A program made the translations under genes and the position numbers. From assembly GCA_963825255.1 (NCBI GenBank), contig CAWGSF010000009.1, positions 1,116,001 through 1,180,000 of the forward strand: a stretch of DNA of 64,000 bases, given 5' to 3'. Below, piece by piece: positions 52,190 to 60,818 of the stretch; positions within the stretch are counted from its first letter, which is position 1, and each line of letters starts with the position of its first letter. The notes beneath the pieces are model-generated. The model ran no database searches, was not told the origin of the DNA, and saw nothing but the letters and a program-made list of their open reading frames with translations. This DNA is from JAIBJN01 sp963825255 (lineage in GTDB: Bacteria > Actinomycetota > Thermoleophilia > Gaiellales > Gaiellaceae).

Positions 52190-52591
52190 CTAGTCAGTCC
52201 ACCAACCGCGCTGTCCGTCGACGTCAGCACGTCGATTTTCGCCGAGACTGGGCGCTCCGATCACGATGATCTCAAGGCCGTCGGGACCTGCTTCGTAGCC
52301 TCGCCACGTACCGGGTGGGACGCGCACCGCGTCCCACTCTCTGAGCTCGACGATTTCGTCGTCGAGCTTCATCCGTCCGCTCCCGCGCACGACGACGTAC
52401 ACCTCTTCCTGCACCTGGTGCGTGTGGCCGTACGGGAACCGGTAGCCGGGCGGGATGCGCTGGTAACACAGGCCGGACTGCTCGAGTTCCAGCGCATCGG
52501 TAGCCAGGCGAAACTCCAGCTCCGGCGCACCGTCGAAATTGGACCCGACGTCTAGCAGGTCGTGCTTGAGGTTTCTGAGCGAAAACGGCAC
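52190..52591 (-). CDS. Cupin-domain protein
   Basis: A 133-residue protein from GTG 52591 with the cupin motifs: IPPGYRFPYGHTHQVQEEVY (G-x5-H-x-H-x4-E) and PPGTWRGYEAGPDGLEIIV (P-G-x...). The His/His/Glu set can bind a metal. The C-terminus WWTD is typical of small actinobacterial cupins of unknown substrate. Local GC is lower than average. Confidence 0.75.
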   Translation of the reverse strand: MPFSLRNLKHDLLDVGSNFDGAPELEFRLATDALELEQSGLCYQRIPPGYRFPYGHTHQVQEEVYVVVRGSGRMKLDDEIVELREWDAVRVPPGTWRGYEAGPDGLEIIVIGAPSLGENRRADVDGQRGWWTD

Positions 52592-52765
52592 GGCCGCGAC
52601 CCTATCGCTGGTCCGCAATCTACCGCGACCTTCCACGCCTGGACTGGGCATACGCGGAAGCTGCCGGTCCTCCAACGAGCAATTTTGTACTACCAGCGTA
52701 CGCGCAAAGCCTCCGCGCACGTCTCGTCAGGCAACAGAATGCGCCTAAAGCCGGGACTTTTCCGA

Positions 52766-52838
52766 CGCGCCTGGGAGGATTCGAACCTCCGACCCGCGGA
52801 TTAGAAGTCCGCCGCTCTGTCCACTGAGCTACAGGCGC
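52766..52838 (-). tRNA. tRNA-Arg (anticodon TCT)
   Basis: On the minus strand, acceptor GCGCCTG pairs with CAGGCGC, discriminator G. The anticodon loop CTTCTAA gives TCT; T arm GGTTCGAATCC. No CCA encoded. Confidence 0.93.
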
Positions 52839-52881
52839 CCGGCCCGCACCGTAGCACCCGCTACACTCGGTTCCGGCCCGC

Positions 52882-52955
52882 GGTGGCGGTAGCTCAGCTG
52901 GTAGAGCCCCGGGTTGTGGTCCCGGTGGTCGTGGGTTCGAATCCCATCCGCCACC
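52882..52955 (+). tRNA. tRNA-His (anticodon GTG)
   Basis: Acceptor GTGGCGG pairs with CCGCCAC; the extra 5' G (52882) and C at the discriminator position are the tRNA-His identity pair. Anticodon loop TTGTGGT gives GTG. T arm GGTTCGAATCC. Confidence 0.93.
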
Positions 52956-52961
52956 CCTCTC

Positions 52962-54095
52962 TCAGTTCCCGCGCGACGAGCGGCGCCCGCCGGCGCCGCG
53001 CATCTCGAGCGCGCGGGCGACGTCGGTCACCGAGAGGAGGCCGACGAGCCGGTCGCCGTCGAGGACGAGCGCCCGGTTGACGGTGTTCTCCGAGAGCTCC
53101 GCGGCCGCCTCCATCAGATCGTCGTCCTCGGCGACGACGGGCACCTCCGCGCGCGGGATCATGCAGTCGCGGACGCGGCGGGCAGCCCACTCCGCGCGGG
53201 GCACCTCGGCCACCCGGTGGAACGGGAGGAGCCCGATGGCCGTCCCATTCTCCGTCACGGGATACGTCGTGTATCGGCGCGTCCACACGACCTGGTCGAC
53301 GAACTCGCCGAGGGTCAGGTCGGGCGGCGTCGTCACCGGCTCGCGCGTCATTACGTCCCGCACCCGCAGGCCCCCGAGCGCCTGCTGCGCCGCCACGTAG
53401 CGGTCCTCGGCGCCGGCGGCCTGGAGGAGGAACCACCCCATGAAGGCCAGCCAGATCCCGCTCACCGCGCTGTAGAAGATGAGGAAGGCGACCCCGATCG
53501 CGACGAAGAGGTAGCCGAAGCCGCGCCCGATCGCAGCGGCGAGGTGGGTGGCCGAGACGAAGTCCCCCTTCAGGTACCAGAGGAACGAGCGAAGGACGCG
53601 GCCCCCGTCGAGCGGGAGGGCCGGCAGGAGGTTGAAGACCAGGAGCACGAGGTTGATCGATCCGAGCCAGAAGAGGACGCCGTCGACACCGGTTGGGAGC
53701 GCGAGGAGCCTCGGGGTGAAGAGGCAGAGGACGCCGATGACGAGCGAGACGAGGGGGCCGGCGATCGCGATCCGGAACTCGGCGCCCGCGCTGGGGAACG
53801 ATCCCTTGAACTTCGCGACGCCGCCGAAGAGCCAGAGCGTGATGCCCTCGATCTCCATCCCGTCCCGCCGGGCCTGCAGCGCATGGCCGTACTCGTGGAG
53901 GAGGAGCGACGTGAAGAAGAGGAGCGCGGCGATGATCGCCATCGCGAGGTAGGCGCCGTCGCTGAGGCCGGGGTTCGTCTCCGGGAAGATGTTCGTGGCG
54001 AGCGTCCACGCGATCAGCGCGAAGACGATCAGCCAGCTCCAGTTGATCCCGACGCTGATGCCGCCGAAGCGGCCGATCGTGAAGCTATCGCGCAT
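52962..54095 (-). CDS. Site-2-protease-type M50 metalloprotease with CBS domains
   Basis: The 377-residue membrane protease has the zinc motif H67-E-Y-G-H71 in LLLHEYGHALQARRDG and the third ligand in NLLPALPLDGGRVLRSFL, within six helices, followed by two CBS domains (about 245-365; VRDVMTREPVTTPP, RRVRDCMIPRAEVPVVAEDD, RALVLDGDRLVGLLSVTDVA). This is the Rip3-like layout of actinobacterial S2P proteases, which cut membrane-bound anti-sigma or regulatory proteins; CBS domains suggest control by adenine nucleotides. Ends 7 bases after tRNA-His on the opposite strand. Confidence 0.9.
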   Translation of the reverse strand: MRDSFTIGRFGGISVGINWSWLIVFALIAWTLATNIFPETNPGLSDGAYLAMAIIAALLFFTSLLLHEYGHALQARRDGMEIEGITLWLFGGVAKFKGSFPSAGAEFRIAIAGPLVSLVIGVLCLFTPRLLALPTGVDGVLFWLGSINLVLLVFNLLPALPLDGGRVLRSFLWYLKGDFVSATHLAAAIGRGFGYLFVAIGVAFLIFYSAVSGIWLAFMGWFLLQAAGAEDRYVAAQQALGGLRVRDVMTREPVTTPPDLTLGEFVDQVVWTRRYTTYPVTENGTAIGLLPFHRVAEVPRAEWAARRVRDCMIPRAEVPVVAEDDDLMEAAAELSENTVNRALVLDGDRLVGLLSVTDVARALEMRGAGGRRSSRGN

Positions 54096-54101
54096 CGGGG
54101 T

Positions 54102-54311
54102 CTACGGCCGCTTGCGCGATTGGCGCACGGCCTCGGCGACGCGCTTCGACACCGTGGGCCCGTGCTTCCGCACCGCCGCGAGCGCCGCCGGACCGCGGGC
54201 CCGCGCCTTGTCCTGGGCGGCGGCGAGGATGGCGCGGCGCTGGGCGGGCGGAATGCGGCGCCACGTCCGGTGTACCTTCATCGCGATCAGCATGACCTTG
54301 AGGGCGGGCAT
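54102..54311 (-). CDS. Small basic helical protein
   Basis: From ATG 54311 a 69-residue, strongly basic protein: MPALKVMLIAMKVHRTWRRI and on to VSKRVAEAVRQSRKRP. It lies between sod and the S2P gene on the same strand, 6 bases before the latter, so it is probably co-transcribed. It could bind nucleic acid by charge alone. No family is recognised. Confidence 0.5.
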   Translation of the reverse strand: MPALKVMLIAMKVHRTWRRIPPAQRRAILAAAQDKARARGPAALAAVRKHGPTVSKRVAEAVRQSRKRP

Positions 54312-54343
54312 CGTCTGTCGAAGACTACGCGCCCGGGCGGCGT

Positions 54344-54946
54344 CTAGGCGGTCGAGAGGCGGTCGGCGACCGTCGCCCAGTCGACCGTGTTCCACCAGGC
54401 GTCGATGTAGTCGGGGCGGCGGTTCTGGTAGCGCAGGTAGTAGGCGTGCTCCCAGACGTCGACCCCGAGCAGGGGCGTCGTGCCGTCCGAGATGGGGTTG
54501 TCCTGGTTCGCCGTCGAGACGACCGCGAGCCCGTCGCCGTCGGTGACGAGCCAGGCCCAGCCGGAGCCGAACCGGTTCACGCCCGCGTCCTTGAGCGCCG
54601 CCTGGAAGTCGCCGAAGGAGCCGAACGCGTCGTCGATCGCGGCGCCCAGGTCGCCCTCCGGCTCGCCCCCGCCGTCCGGGCTCATGCTCTCCCAGAAGAG
54701 CGTGTGGTTGAGGTGGCCGCCGCCGTTGTTGCGCACGGCCGCGCGGATCTCGTCCGGGATCCGGTCGAGGCTCGTGAGGACCTCCTCGATCGGGTTCTCG
54801 GCCCAGTCGGTTCCGTCGAGCGCCGCGTTGACCTTGTCCACGTAGGCCTGGTGGTGCTTGTCGTGGTGGATCCTCATCGTCTGCTCGTCGACGTGCGGCT
54901 CGAGCGCGCCGTAGTCGTAGGGGAGAGGGGGGACTGCGTACGCCAT
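54344..54946 (-). CDS. sodA: Superoxide dismutase (Fe/Mn)
   Basis: A 200-residue Fe/Mn SOD that turns superoxide into oxygen and peroxide. Metal ligands are seen as His27 in TMRIHHDKHHQAYV, His in GGHLNHTLFWESMSP, and Asp/His in LLGVDVWEHAYYLRYQNRRP. SGWAWLVTDG and WWNTVDW are standard. The choice of Fe or Mn is not clear; G-G-H rather than G-G-A near the active site and the nearby Mn-export system leave it open. A SOD supports an oxygen-exposed life style. Confidence 0.93.
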   Translation of the reverse strand: MAYAVPPLPYDYGALEPHVDEQTMRIHHDKHHQAYVDKVNAALDGTDWAENPIEEVLTSLDRIPDEIRAAVRNNGGGHLNHTLFWESMSPDGGGEPEGDLGAAIDDAFGSFGDFQAALKDAGVNRFGSGWAWLVTDGDGLAVVSTANQDNPISDGTTPLLGVDVWEHAYYLRYQNRRPDYIDAWWNTVDWATVADRLSTA

Positions 54947-55467
54947 GGCTTCGCTCCTTCGTCGGATCCGGCGGCAGGGAGCCTAGCGCCGATGAGTTCC
55001 TTGCTCTCGGCGGTCGATCCGGTTAGGTTGCAGGTGCCGTCCGTTGAGGACCGCGCAGGGGGAGGCGGGGGTCGGCGGCCAGGTCTGCGCCTCCCCCTTT
55101 TGACTGGTCCGCGAGAGCGAGCCGACCCGGCTCATAAGGGGAGGCCCGACGCTCTGCGGCCCGAGCGCCAGGCCTCCCGTGGACCCTCGCCACGTCGCGT
55201 TCTGGGCGGTATCCGCGACATGCCGCTGAGGAGCGAAAGTCGGCTCCCTTTCTCCCAGATCCAGGGGCACACGTCAAGGGATGCTGCCCGGTCTGGCAAC
55301 GGTCTGACCTGCGCGGGCGGGAGGCTGCGAATCCCTGAGCCGGGGGATAGACACCGCTTTCGAACTCCGGGGATGCTGCGACCAGCAGGAGCTCTACGGC
55401 GGGGCGGCCACGGCGAAGCGCTCTACGCGATGTATTCAGCCGCCGAGACCGCCCGGGAGGTGAAGAG
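54947..55467. other. 520-base non-coding region between sod and the Flp pilin gene
   Basis: No credible coding frame on either strand. The right part (55260-55440) is GC-mixed and has several short hairpins, for example near the string GGGGATAGACACCGC, and probably holds the promoter and leader of the pilin gene; the left 60 bases hold the sod promoter on the other strand. A structured RNA cannot be excluded, but no class fits well. Confidence 0.4.
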
Positions 55468-55638
55468 ATGCAGAGCACGTTCAGGTCCTTCGTCGCTCTC
55501 GGCGAGCGCGAGGACGGGCAGACCATGGCCGAGTACGGCGTGGTGCTGGGCGTGATCACGCTGGGGATCATCGTGGCCATCGGCGCCCTCTCGGGCGGGA
55601 TCGAGGCCGCCATCAACGCCATCACGGCGATCCTCTAG
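55468..55638 (+). CDS. Flp/Fap-type pilin
   Basis: A 56-residue protein after a good ribosome site (GGGAGG, 55455-55460): a short basic/polar leader (about 17 residues, ending REDG), then QTMAEYGVVLGVITLGIIVA, the hydrophobic pilin helix. The motif G-Q-T-M-A-E-Y is the class IVb Flp prepilin signature, cut after the Gly by the TadV/prepilin peptidase, with Glu at position +5. Flp pilins polymerise into Tad pili. No tad genes are beside it, so the machinery must be elsewhere; this is a lone pilin with its own long leader. Confidence 0.85.
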   Translation: MQSTFRSFVALGEREDGQTMAEYGVVLGVITLGIIVAIGALSGGIEAAINAITAIL

Positions 55639-55747
55639 CAGCCAAGGGCCGGGGCCGGCGAGGCACCCGGCGGCAGCGCGAGCCAGGCGCCGCACGCGCC
55701 CCGAAAGGGGAGCACAATGTCGCGGGCACCCGACGACTGGAGGCGGC

Positions 55748-57301
55748 GTGGAACACCATGGCTCCGAAAGCTACTTCGTCATCGGAGAGGGGCTCCTCAG
55801 CGAGAGTGTCGGCGGCCGGGAACGGTCCCTCGCGGCCGCGGTCGAGACCGCGGTGCCGGCGTTTCGCTTCTCGCGCATGGGCCCGAGCGGGATCAACAAA
55901 CAGCTCAGCGACGCGATCCGGAAGAAGCTCGCCGTCGCGATGACCGCGAGCGGCGGCGGGAACCCGGGGCCGATCCCGGCCGGGTTCACGTACCTCGGCC
56001 AGTTCATCGACCACGACCTGACGTTCGACAAGACGACGGTCATGCTCGGCCAGAACGTCTCCGCGACGCAGCTCCTCCAGGGGCGCTCGCCGAGCCTCGA
56101 CCTCGACTCGCTCTACGGGGCGGGGCCGACCGATCCCGAGTCGGCGAAGTTCTACGAGTCGGACGGCATCCACCTGAAGACGGGGAAGACGGTCGCCGAG
56201 GTGCATCGGCGTGAAGCAGGGCTTCGACCTCCTGCGCGGCGCGGGGACGACGGCGGCGGCCAAGCGCAAGGCGATCATCCCGGACCCGAGGAACGACGAG
56301 AACCTCGCGGTCGCCCAGACGCACCTGGCGATGATCCGCTTCCACAACCGGGTCGTCGACACGCTCCCCTCGTCGGTCCCGGTCGGCATGCGCTTCGCGA
56401 CGGCGCGCGAGATCGTCACGAAGCACTACCAGTGGATGATCCGGACCGACTACCTCCCGCGCGTCTGCGCGGCCGGCGTCGTCTCGAACGTCTTCACCAG
56501 CGGCAGGAAGGCCTTCGAGGTCGGGGTGACCCCGACGGACGTCCCCACGATGCCGATCGAGTTCTCGGTGGCCGCCTTCAGGCTCGGGCACTCGATGATC
56601 CGGCGCGCCTACAACTGGAACAAGGTCTTCGACGACGGCTTCGGCACCCTCGACTTCCTGTTCACGTTCTCGGCGGGGAGCGGCAACCTCGGGAACCTGC
56701 CGCGCCTGCCGAGCAGCTGGATCGCCGATTTCCGGCGCCTGTACGACTTCGGCGAGGCGCCCGGCAAGCCGGCGCTCGTGGTCCCGGCTGCCAAGTTCAA
56801 CCGGGCGATGCGGATCGACACGCTGCTCGTCCCTCCGCTCCGCACCCTTCCCGGCTTCCCGGCGGACGAGGCCAACCTCGCGTTCCGCAACCTCACGAGG
56901 GCGAGGATGGTGAGACTCGCGACCGGCCAGCAGATGGTCACCTTCCTGAAGAGCAAGGGCGTCAACGTCACCAAGCTGACGAACCGCAGATCCGCGACGG
57001 CAAGAACGGCGCGAAGCTGGACACGCTCACCCAGGCACAGCGCGCCGCGGTCCTCAAGGACACGCCGCTCTGGCTCTACATCCTGCGCGAGGCCGAGTTC
57101 AACGGGGGCAAGCTCAAAGGAGTCGGCGCGCGGATCGTCGCGGAGACCTTCCACCGGGCCATGGAGGGGAGCCAGATCTCGATCGTCCGCGATCCCACCT
57201 GGACGCCGACGCTCGGTCCGAACAGCTCGACGTTCCGGATGGCCGACATGCTGTTCTTCGCGTTCGAAGGGAAGAAGGCGCTGCTCGCGCCGCTCGGCTA
57301 G
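55748..57301 (+). CDS. Animal-type heme peroxidase (two apparent frameshifts)
   Basis: The protein belongs to the peroxidase-cyclooxygenase superfamily, rare in bacteria. The distal His is H89 in TYLGQFIDHDLTFDK (compare GQLLDHDLDF of myeloperoxidase), the catalytic Arg is in LAMIRFHNRVVDTL (compare LLLREHNR), and the proximal His is in VAAFRLGHSMIRRAYN (compare AFRYGHTLI). The frame changes +1 near 56208 and back near 56988 (QIRDGKNGAKLDTL), giving about 517 residues to the TAG at 57301. There is no signal peptide on the visible start. It may oxidise halides or organic substrates with peroxide. It follows the Flp pilin by 109 bases and is convergent with the MFS-rhodanese gene. Confidence 0.85.
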   Translation: MEHHGSESYFVIGEGLLSESVGGRERSLAAAVETAVPAFRFSRMGPSGINKQLSDAIRKKLAVAMTASGGGNPGPIPAGFTYLGQFIDHDLTFDKTTVMLGQNVSATQLLQGRSPSLDLDSLYGAGPTDPESAKFYESDGIHLKTGKTVAEVHRREAGLRPPARRGDDGGGQAQGDHPGPEERREPRGRPDAPGDDPLPQPGRRHAPLVGPGRHALRDGARDRHEALPVDDPDRLPPARLRGRRRLERLHQRQEGLRGRGDPDGRPHDADRVLGGRLQARALDDPARLQLEQGLRRRLRHPRLPVHVLGGERQPREPAAPAEQLDRRFPAPVRLRRGARQAGARGPGCQVQPGDADRHAARPSAPHPSRLPGGRGQPRVPQPHEGEDGETRDRPADGHLPEEQGRQRHQADEPQIRDGKNGAKLDTLTQAQRAAVLKDTPLWLYILREAEFNGGKLKGVGARIVAETFHRAMEGSQISIVRDPTWTPTLGPNSSTFRMADMLFFAFEGKKALLAPLG

Positions 57302-57306
57302 CCGAG

Positions 57307-58998
57307 TCAGAGGACGGCTGGTGCGGCGTCCGGGCCGGGCGTCGACTGCTCCGGCGGGCCCATGCCCGGCAGCCCGGGCTCGTCCGCCTCCGTGAGCGCG
57401 ACCACCGAAAGGCCCGCCGCCTTCCAGCCCCTGAAGCCGCCGACGAGGTCCGTCGACCGTCGGCAGCCGAGCTCGCGCAGGTTGGCCGCCGCCAGGCTCG
57501 ACGAGTAGCCGTCGGCGCAGAAGAGGACGAGCCGTCGCTCCAGGCCGCCGATGTGCGGGTTCGCGTAGCCCGAGTCGGGATCGACCCGCCACTCGAGGAC
57601 CGAGCGGGGGATATGGATCGACCCGGGGATGATCCCCTCCCGCCTGCGTTCGTCCTGCGAGCGGAGATCGACGAGGAGCGCACCCTCCGCCGTCGCCGCC
57701 AGGGCGGCCTCCGGCTCGAGACGGGGGGCGATGCGGCGCTGCGCAGCCGCGAGCATCTCGGCCGCCGTCCGCCGTCGGGGCACCCAGCGGGTGACGGCGA
57801 CCCAGAGGCCGCTCGCCCCTGTGAGGGCGGCAACGATCGCGATGGCCGGGCCGGCGCCCAGCGCGTCCGCGGCGACGCCCGCCAGGATCGCCCCGGCGAC
57901 GAAGCCGAAGTCGCGCCAGAAGCGATAGACGCCGACGAGCTGCGCCCGCTCCACGGGCTGGGCGACGTCCGAGACGGCAGCGATCAGCGTCGGGTAGACG
58001 AGCGCCGTCCCGATGCCGAGCAGGGCCGCCGCGCCGAGGGCGGGGCCGAACGCCCCGCCCCCGGCCGCGAGGAGGGCGAGAGCGGCGGCCTGGACGAGCA
58101 TGCCGAGCACGATCAGCGGCTTCCGGCCGGTGTGGTCGGAGAGCCATCCCGTGAAGAGCTGGCCCGCGCCCCAGAGCGCCGGATAGACACCGGCGACGAT
58201 CCCCACCTCGGTGACGCTGGCGCCGTTCGCTGCCAGATAGAGAGGGGCCAGCCCCCAGGCGAGGGCGTCGTTCAGGTTGTTCACGAGGCCGGCCTGCGAG
58301 CAGGCGCGGAGAACGGGATCTCCGACGGTCCCGCGCGCGAACGCATCTCGGAGCCTGCCGGCGGTCGCCGTCCCGTGGGCCCGCTGCTCCTCCCGCACGT
58401 GATGGCCTGTGTCGCGAACGAGAAAGAACGAGACGAGCGTCCCGGTGGCGGCGATGAGCGCCGCGCCGACCCAGACGACCGTCCTCGGCGCGAACGTCGC
58501 TGCGAGGGCGCCGGTGGCGAAGGCGGTGATCGCCACGCCGAGGTAGCCGGCCGACTCGTTGAGGCCCAGTGCGAGCCCCCGGCGGACCGGGCCGACGAGG
58601 TCGATCTTCATGACGACCGTCATCGACCACGCGAACCCCTGGTTCAGCCCGAGGAAGAGGTTGGCGGCGACGATGACCCACCAGGAGGGCGCGAACGCGA
58701 TCAGGAGCGGAACCGGGAGCGCGAGCAGCCAGCCGAGCACGAGGACGTGCTTCCGGCCATGGCGCTCCGCGAGGTCGCCCGCGGCGAGGTTCGCCAGCGC
58801 CTTGGCGACGCCGAAGGCGACGATGAACGTGAGGATGGCGCTGGTCGACGTGAGCCCGAAGTCGTCCTCGCCGACGAGCGGCAGGACGCTCCGTTCCAGG
58901 CCGACCATGGCCCCCACGAAGGCGTTCAGGCCGACGAGCAGTGCGAACTGGCCGGCGTTCGCCCGGAGGCCCAGGCGAACGGGGGCGATGGTCGTCAC
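57307..58998 (-). CDS. MFS transporter fused to a rhodanese domain
   Basis: A 563-residue fusion. Residues 1-410 form a 12-helix major facilitator (GDLAERHGRKHVLVLGW and LSDHTGRKPLIVLGM are the loop motifs of the two halves). Residues about 430-545 form a rhodanese domain: ALLVDLRSQDERRREGIIPG, ERRLVLFCADGYSSSLAA with the active Cys in CADGYSS, and GFRGWKAAGL. Rhodaneses carry persulfide sulfur, so the pump probably exports or imports a sulfur compound. Its GTG overlaps the stop of the persulfide-dioxygenase-like gene (GTGA), and a LysR gene is divergent, giving a three-gene sulfur unit. Confidence 0.88.
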   Translation of the reverse strand: MTTIAPVRLGLRANAGQFALLVGLNAFVGAMVGLERSVLPLVGEDDFGLTSTSAILTFIVAFGVAKALANLAAGDLAERHGRKHVLVLGWLLALPVPLLIAFAPSWWVIVAANLFLGLNQGFAWSMTVVMKIDLVGPVRRGLALGLNESAGYLGVAITAFATGALAATFAPRTVVWVGAALIAATGTLVSFFLVRDTGHHVREEQRAHGTATAGRLRDAFARGTVGDPVLRACSQAGLVNNLNDALAWGLAPLYLAANGASVTEVGIVAGVYPALWGAGQLFTGWLSDHTGRKPLIVLGMLVQAAALALLAAGGGAFGPALGAAALLGIGTALVYPTLIAAVSDVAQPVERAQLVGVYRFWRDFGFVAGAILAGVAADALGAGPAIAIVAALTGASGLWVAVTRWVPRRRTAAEMLAAAQRRIAPRLEPEAALAATAEGALLVDLRSQDERRREGIIPGSIHIPRSVLEWRVDPDSGYANPHIGGLERRLVLFCADGYSSSLAAANLRELGCRRSTDLVGGFRGWKAAGLSVVALTEADEPGLPGMGPPEQSTPGPDAAPAVL

Positions 58999-59750
58999 CG
59001 GTGGGTCGGTGAGAGACCGCGCCGGTTCGCCGCGACGATCGCCGCCTGATCGGCGGGAGGCGCGGGCACGTCCACGAGCAGGGCGCGCGCGAAGCTCGCC
59101 TCGTCCCCGAACGCGAGCGCGCGGTTGTGGCGGCGCTCGAAGCCGATCGAGGAGAAGGGGTTCGACGAGAGGCCCCGGCCGCAGACCGAGCCACCGTAGT
59201 GGCTCGGATACACGAGGACCTGGTCGGGGAGCTCGAGGAGGCGCGCGATCGAGTGGAAGAGCTCTCGGGCGAGGGGCTCGGGCTTGCCGCGAGCATGCAG
59301 GTCCGGCCGGCCGACGTCGCCGACGAGGAGCGAGTCGCCTGTGAAGACGAGCCACGGTTCCTCGGTATCGCGGCGCCGGTCGGCGACCACGTACGCGTGG
59401 TGGAACGGCGCGTGCCCGGGTGTGGCGAGCGCGCGAACGATCGTGTTGCCGAGCTCGACCGTCTCCCCGTCCGCGAGAGCGCTGTGTGGGAATTCCACCT
59501 CGGCTCCCGCCGGGAAGTAGCCGACGGCTCCGGTCGCCTCGACGAGCGCGGGCAGCCCGGAGACGTGGTCGGCCTGGACGTGTGTCTCGAAGACCGCGGC
59601 GATCGGAGCGCCGGCTCGCTCAGCCGCCCCGAGGTAGCTGTCGACGAGCTCCACGTGTGGGTCGACGACGGCGAGCCGCGAGTGGGAGAGGCAGCCGAAG
59701 AGGTAGCTCGCGCACGCGGTCTCCTCGTACAGGAACGGGCGCAGGATCAT
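58995..59750 (-). CDS. Persulfide dioxygenase-like metallo-beta-lactamase (ETHE1 type)
   Basis: The 251-residue MBL-fold enzyme has FETHVQADHVSGLPAL (T-H-x-Q-A-D-H), ATPGHAPFHHAYVVADR, FTGDSLLVGDVGRPDL and VYPSHYGGSVCGRG. The THxHxDH motif has V-Q in place of H-x-H, that is THVQADH: this form is typical of ETHE1-like persulfide dioxygenases, which oxidise glutathione persulfide to sulfite with one mononuclear iron bound by two His and one Asp. It is co-translated with an MFS-rhodanese fusion, a common partner of ETHE1. The start ATG 59750 is 54 bases from the divergent LysR start. Confidence 0.85.
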   Translation of the reverse strand: MILRPFLYEETACASYLFGCLSHSRLAVVDPHVELVDSYLGAAERAGAPIAAVFETHVQADHVSGLPALVEATGAVGYFPAGAEVEFPHSALADGETVELGNTIVRALATPGHAPFHHAYVVADRRRDTEEPWLVFTGDSLLVGDVGRPDLHARGKPEPLARELFHSIARLLELPDQVLVYPSHYGGSVCGRGLSSNPFSSIGFERRHNRALAFGDEASFARALLVDVPAPPADQAAIVAANRRGLSPTHR

Positions 59751-59804
59751 TGCTCGAGGACACGCTACGGGGTACTCTGGGCATCGCGCTAGGCGAAAGT
59801 GCCG

Positions 59805-60767
59805 ATGGCAAGTATCGCTCCGACCGATAGCACGCTCTCGCTCCTGTGGGACTCCACGCGCCTCCGGCTGCTCGTCGAGCTGGAGCGAAACGGGAGCGTC
59901 TCGGCTGCGGCCCGTGCGGTCGGGATCGGCCAGCCGAGCGCCAGCGAGCATCTTCGCCTGCTCGAGGCAGCCGGCGGGCAGCGCCTCGTCGAGCGCAACG
60001 GCCGCGGGAGCCGGCTCACCGAGGCCGGGAGGATCCTCGCCTCCCACGCGAGCCAGGCGCTCGCGACGCTCGCCGCCGGCGAGGAGGAGCTTCGCGCGCT
60101 CGCCGGGCTCGAGTCGGGGACGATCCATATCGGCGCCTCGACGACGCCCGGCGTCTACCTGCTGCCGGACACGCTCGGGTGCTTCCGGCGGGACCACCCC
60201 AACGTCCTCGTCGAGGTCGAGATCGCCTCGACCGGAGAGATCGTCGACCGGCTCGTCGCGGGTCGGCTCCAGCTCGCCCTCGTCGGTGAGACGGCGGTGG
60301 ACGACCGTGTCGCCCTCGAGCCGTTCCTCTCCGACGAGATCGTCGGCATCGCCAAGCCCGGGCTGCTGCGAACCCGCAACGGGAAAGTGAAGCCGGAGGA
60401 CCTTTCCGCCGAGACGCTTCTAGTCCGCGAGGCAAGCTCGAGCACGCGCCAGGTCACCGACCGCGCACTTCGCTCCGCCGGCGTCGAGCCCGCCAGGCTC
60501 TGGGAGCTCGACTCGAGCGAGGCGATCAAGCGCGCCGCCCGCGAGGGGTTGGGGGTCGCGTTCCTCTCCCGCTTCGCCGTCGCCGAGGAGGTCGGGCGGC
60601 GCGAGCTCGAGAGCTTCCGGCTCGCCGGCCGGCCCCGGATCGAGCGCGGCCTCTGCGTTGCCGGGCTTGCCCGCCGGCCGTTGGGCCCGAGCGAGCGTGG
60701 GTTCGTCGCGACGCTCCGCCGGTGCTGCGGCAAGAACGCGGAGTACGCCTCGTCCTGCGTCGCCTAG
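59805..60767 (+). CDS. LysR-family transcriptional regulator
   Basis: A 320-residue LysR: winged HTH (about 14-75, LRLLVELERNGSVSAAARAV, QPSASEHLRLLEAAGGQRLV) and a substrate-binding domain (about 100-310, TIHIGASTTPGVYLLPDTLG, LALVGETAVDDRV, EGLGVAFLSRFAV). It is divergent from the persulfide dioxygenase/MFS-rhodanese operon and likely controls it in response to a sulfur compound, the common LysR arrangement. ATG at 59799 or 59805 are both possible. Confidence 0.88.
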   Translation: MASIAPTDSTLSLLWDSTRLRLLVELERNGSVSAAARAVGIGQPSASEHLRLLEAAGGQRLVERNGRGSRLTEAGRILASHASQALATLAAGEEELRALAGLESGTIHIGASTTPGVYLLPDTLGCFRRDHPNVLVEVEIASTGEIVDRLVAGRLQLALVGETAVDDRVALEPFLSDEIVGIAKPGLLRTRNGKVKPEDLSAETLLVREASSSTRQVTDRALRSAGVEPARLWELDSSEAIKRAAREGLGVAFLSRFAVAEEVGRRELESFRLAGRPRIERGLCVAGLARRPLGPSERGFVATLRRCCGKNAEYASSCVA

Positions 60768-60818
60768 CGCCGGGCTCGGTGGGAAGACGGTACGCCCTAT
60801 CGCCGTCCAGTAGGTGCC

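Noticed and set aside
50597..52765. A second tRNA-bounded island next to tRNA-Arg
   Set aside because: The lower-GC HNH/VOC/cupin stretch ends near tRNA-Arg, but I could not find a repeat of the tRNA-Arg 3' end on the far side.
55200..55440. c-di-GMP (GEMM) riboswitch before the Flp pilin gene
   Set aside because: Some short strings resemble the GEMM pattern (GGGGAT, GCGACC), but the conserved GNRA loop and receptor pairing could not be drawn convincingly.
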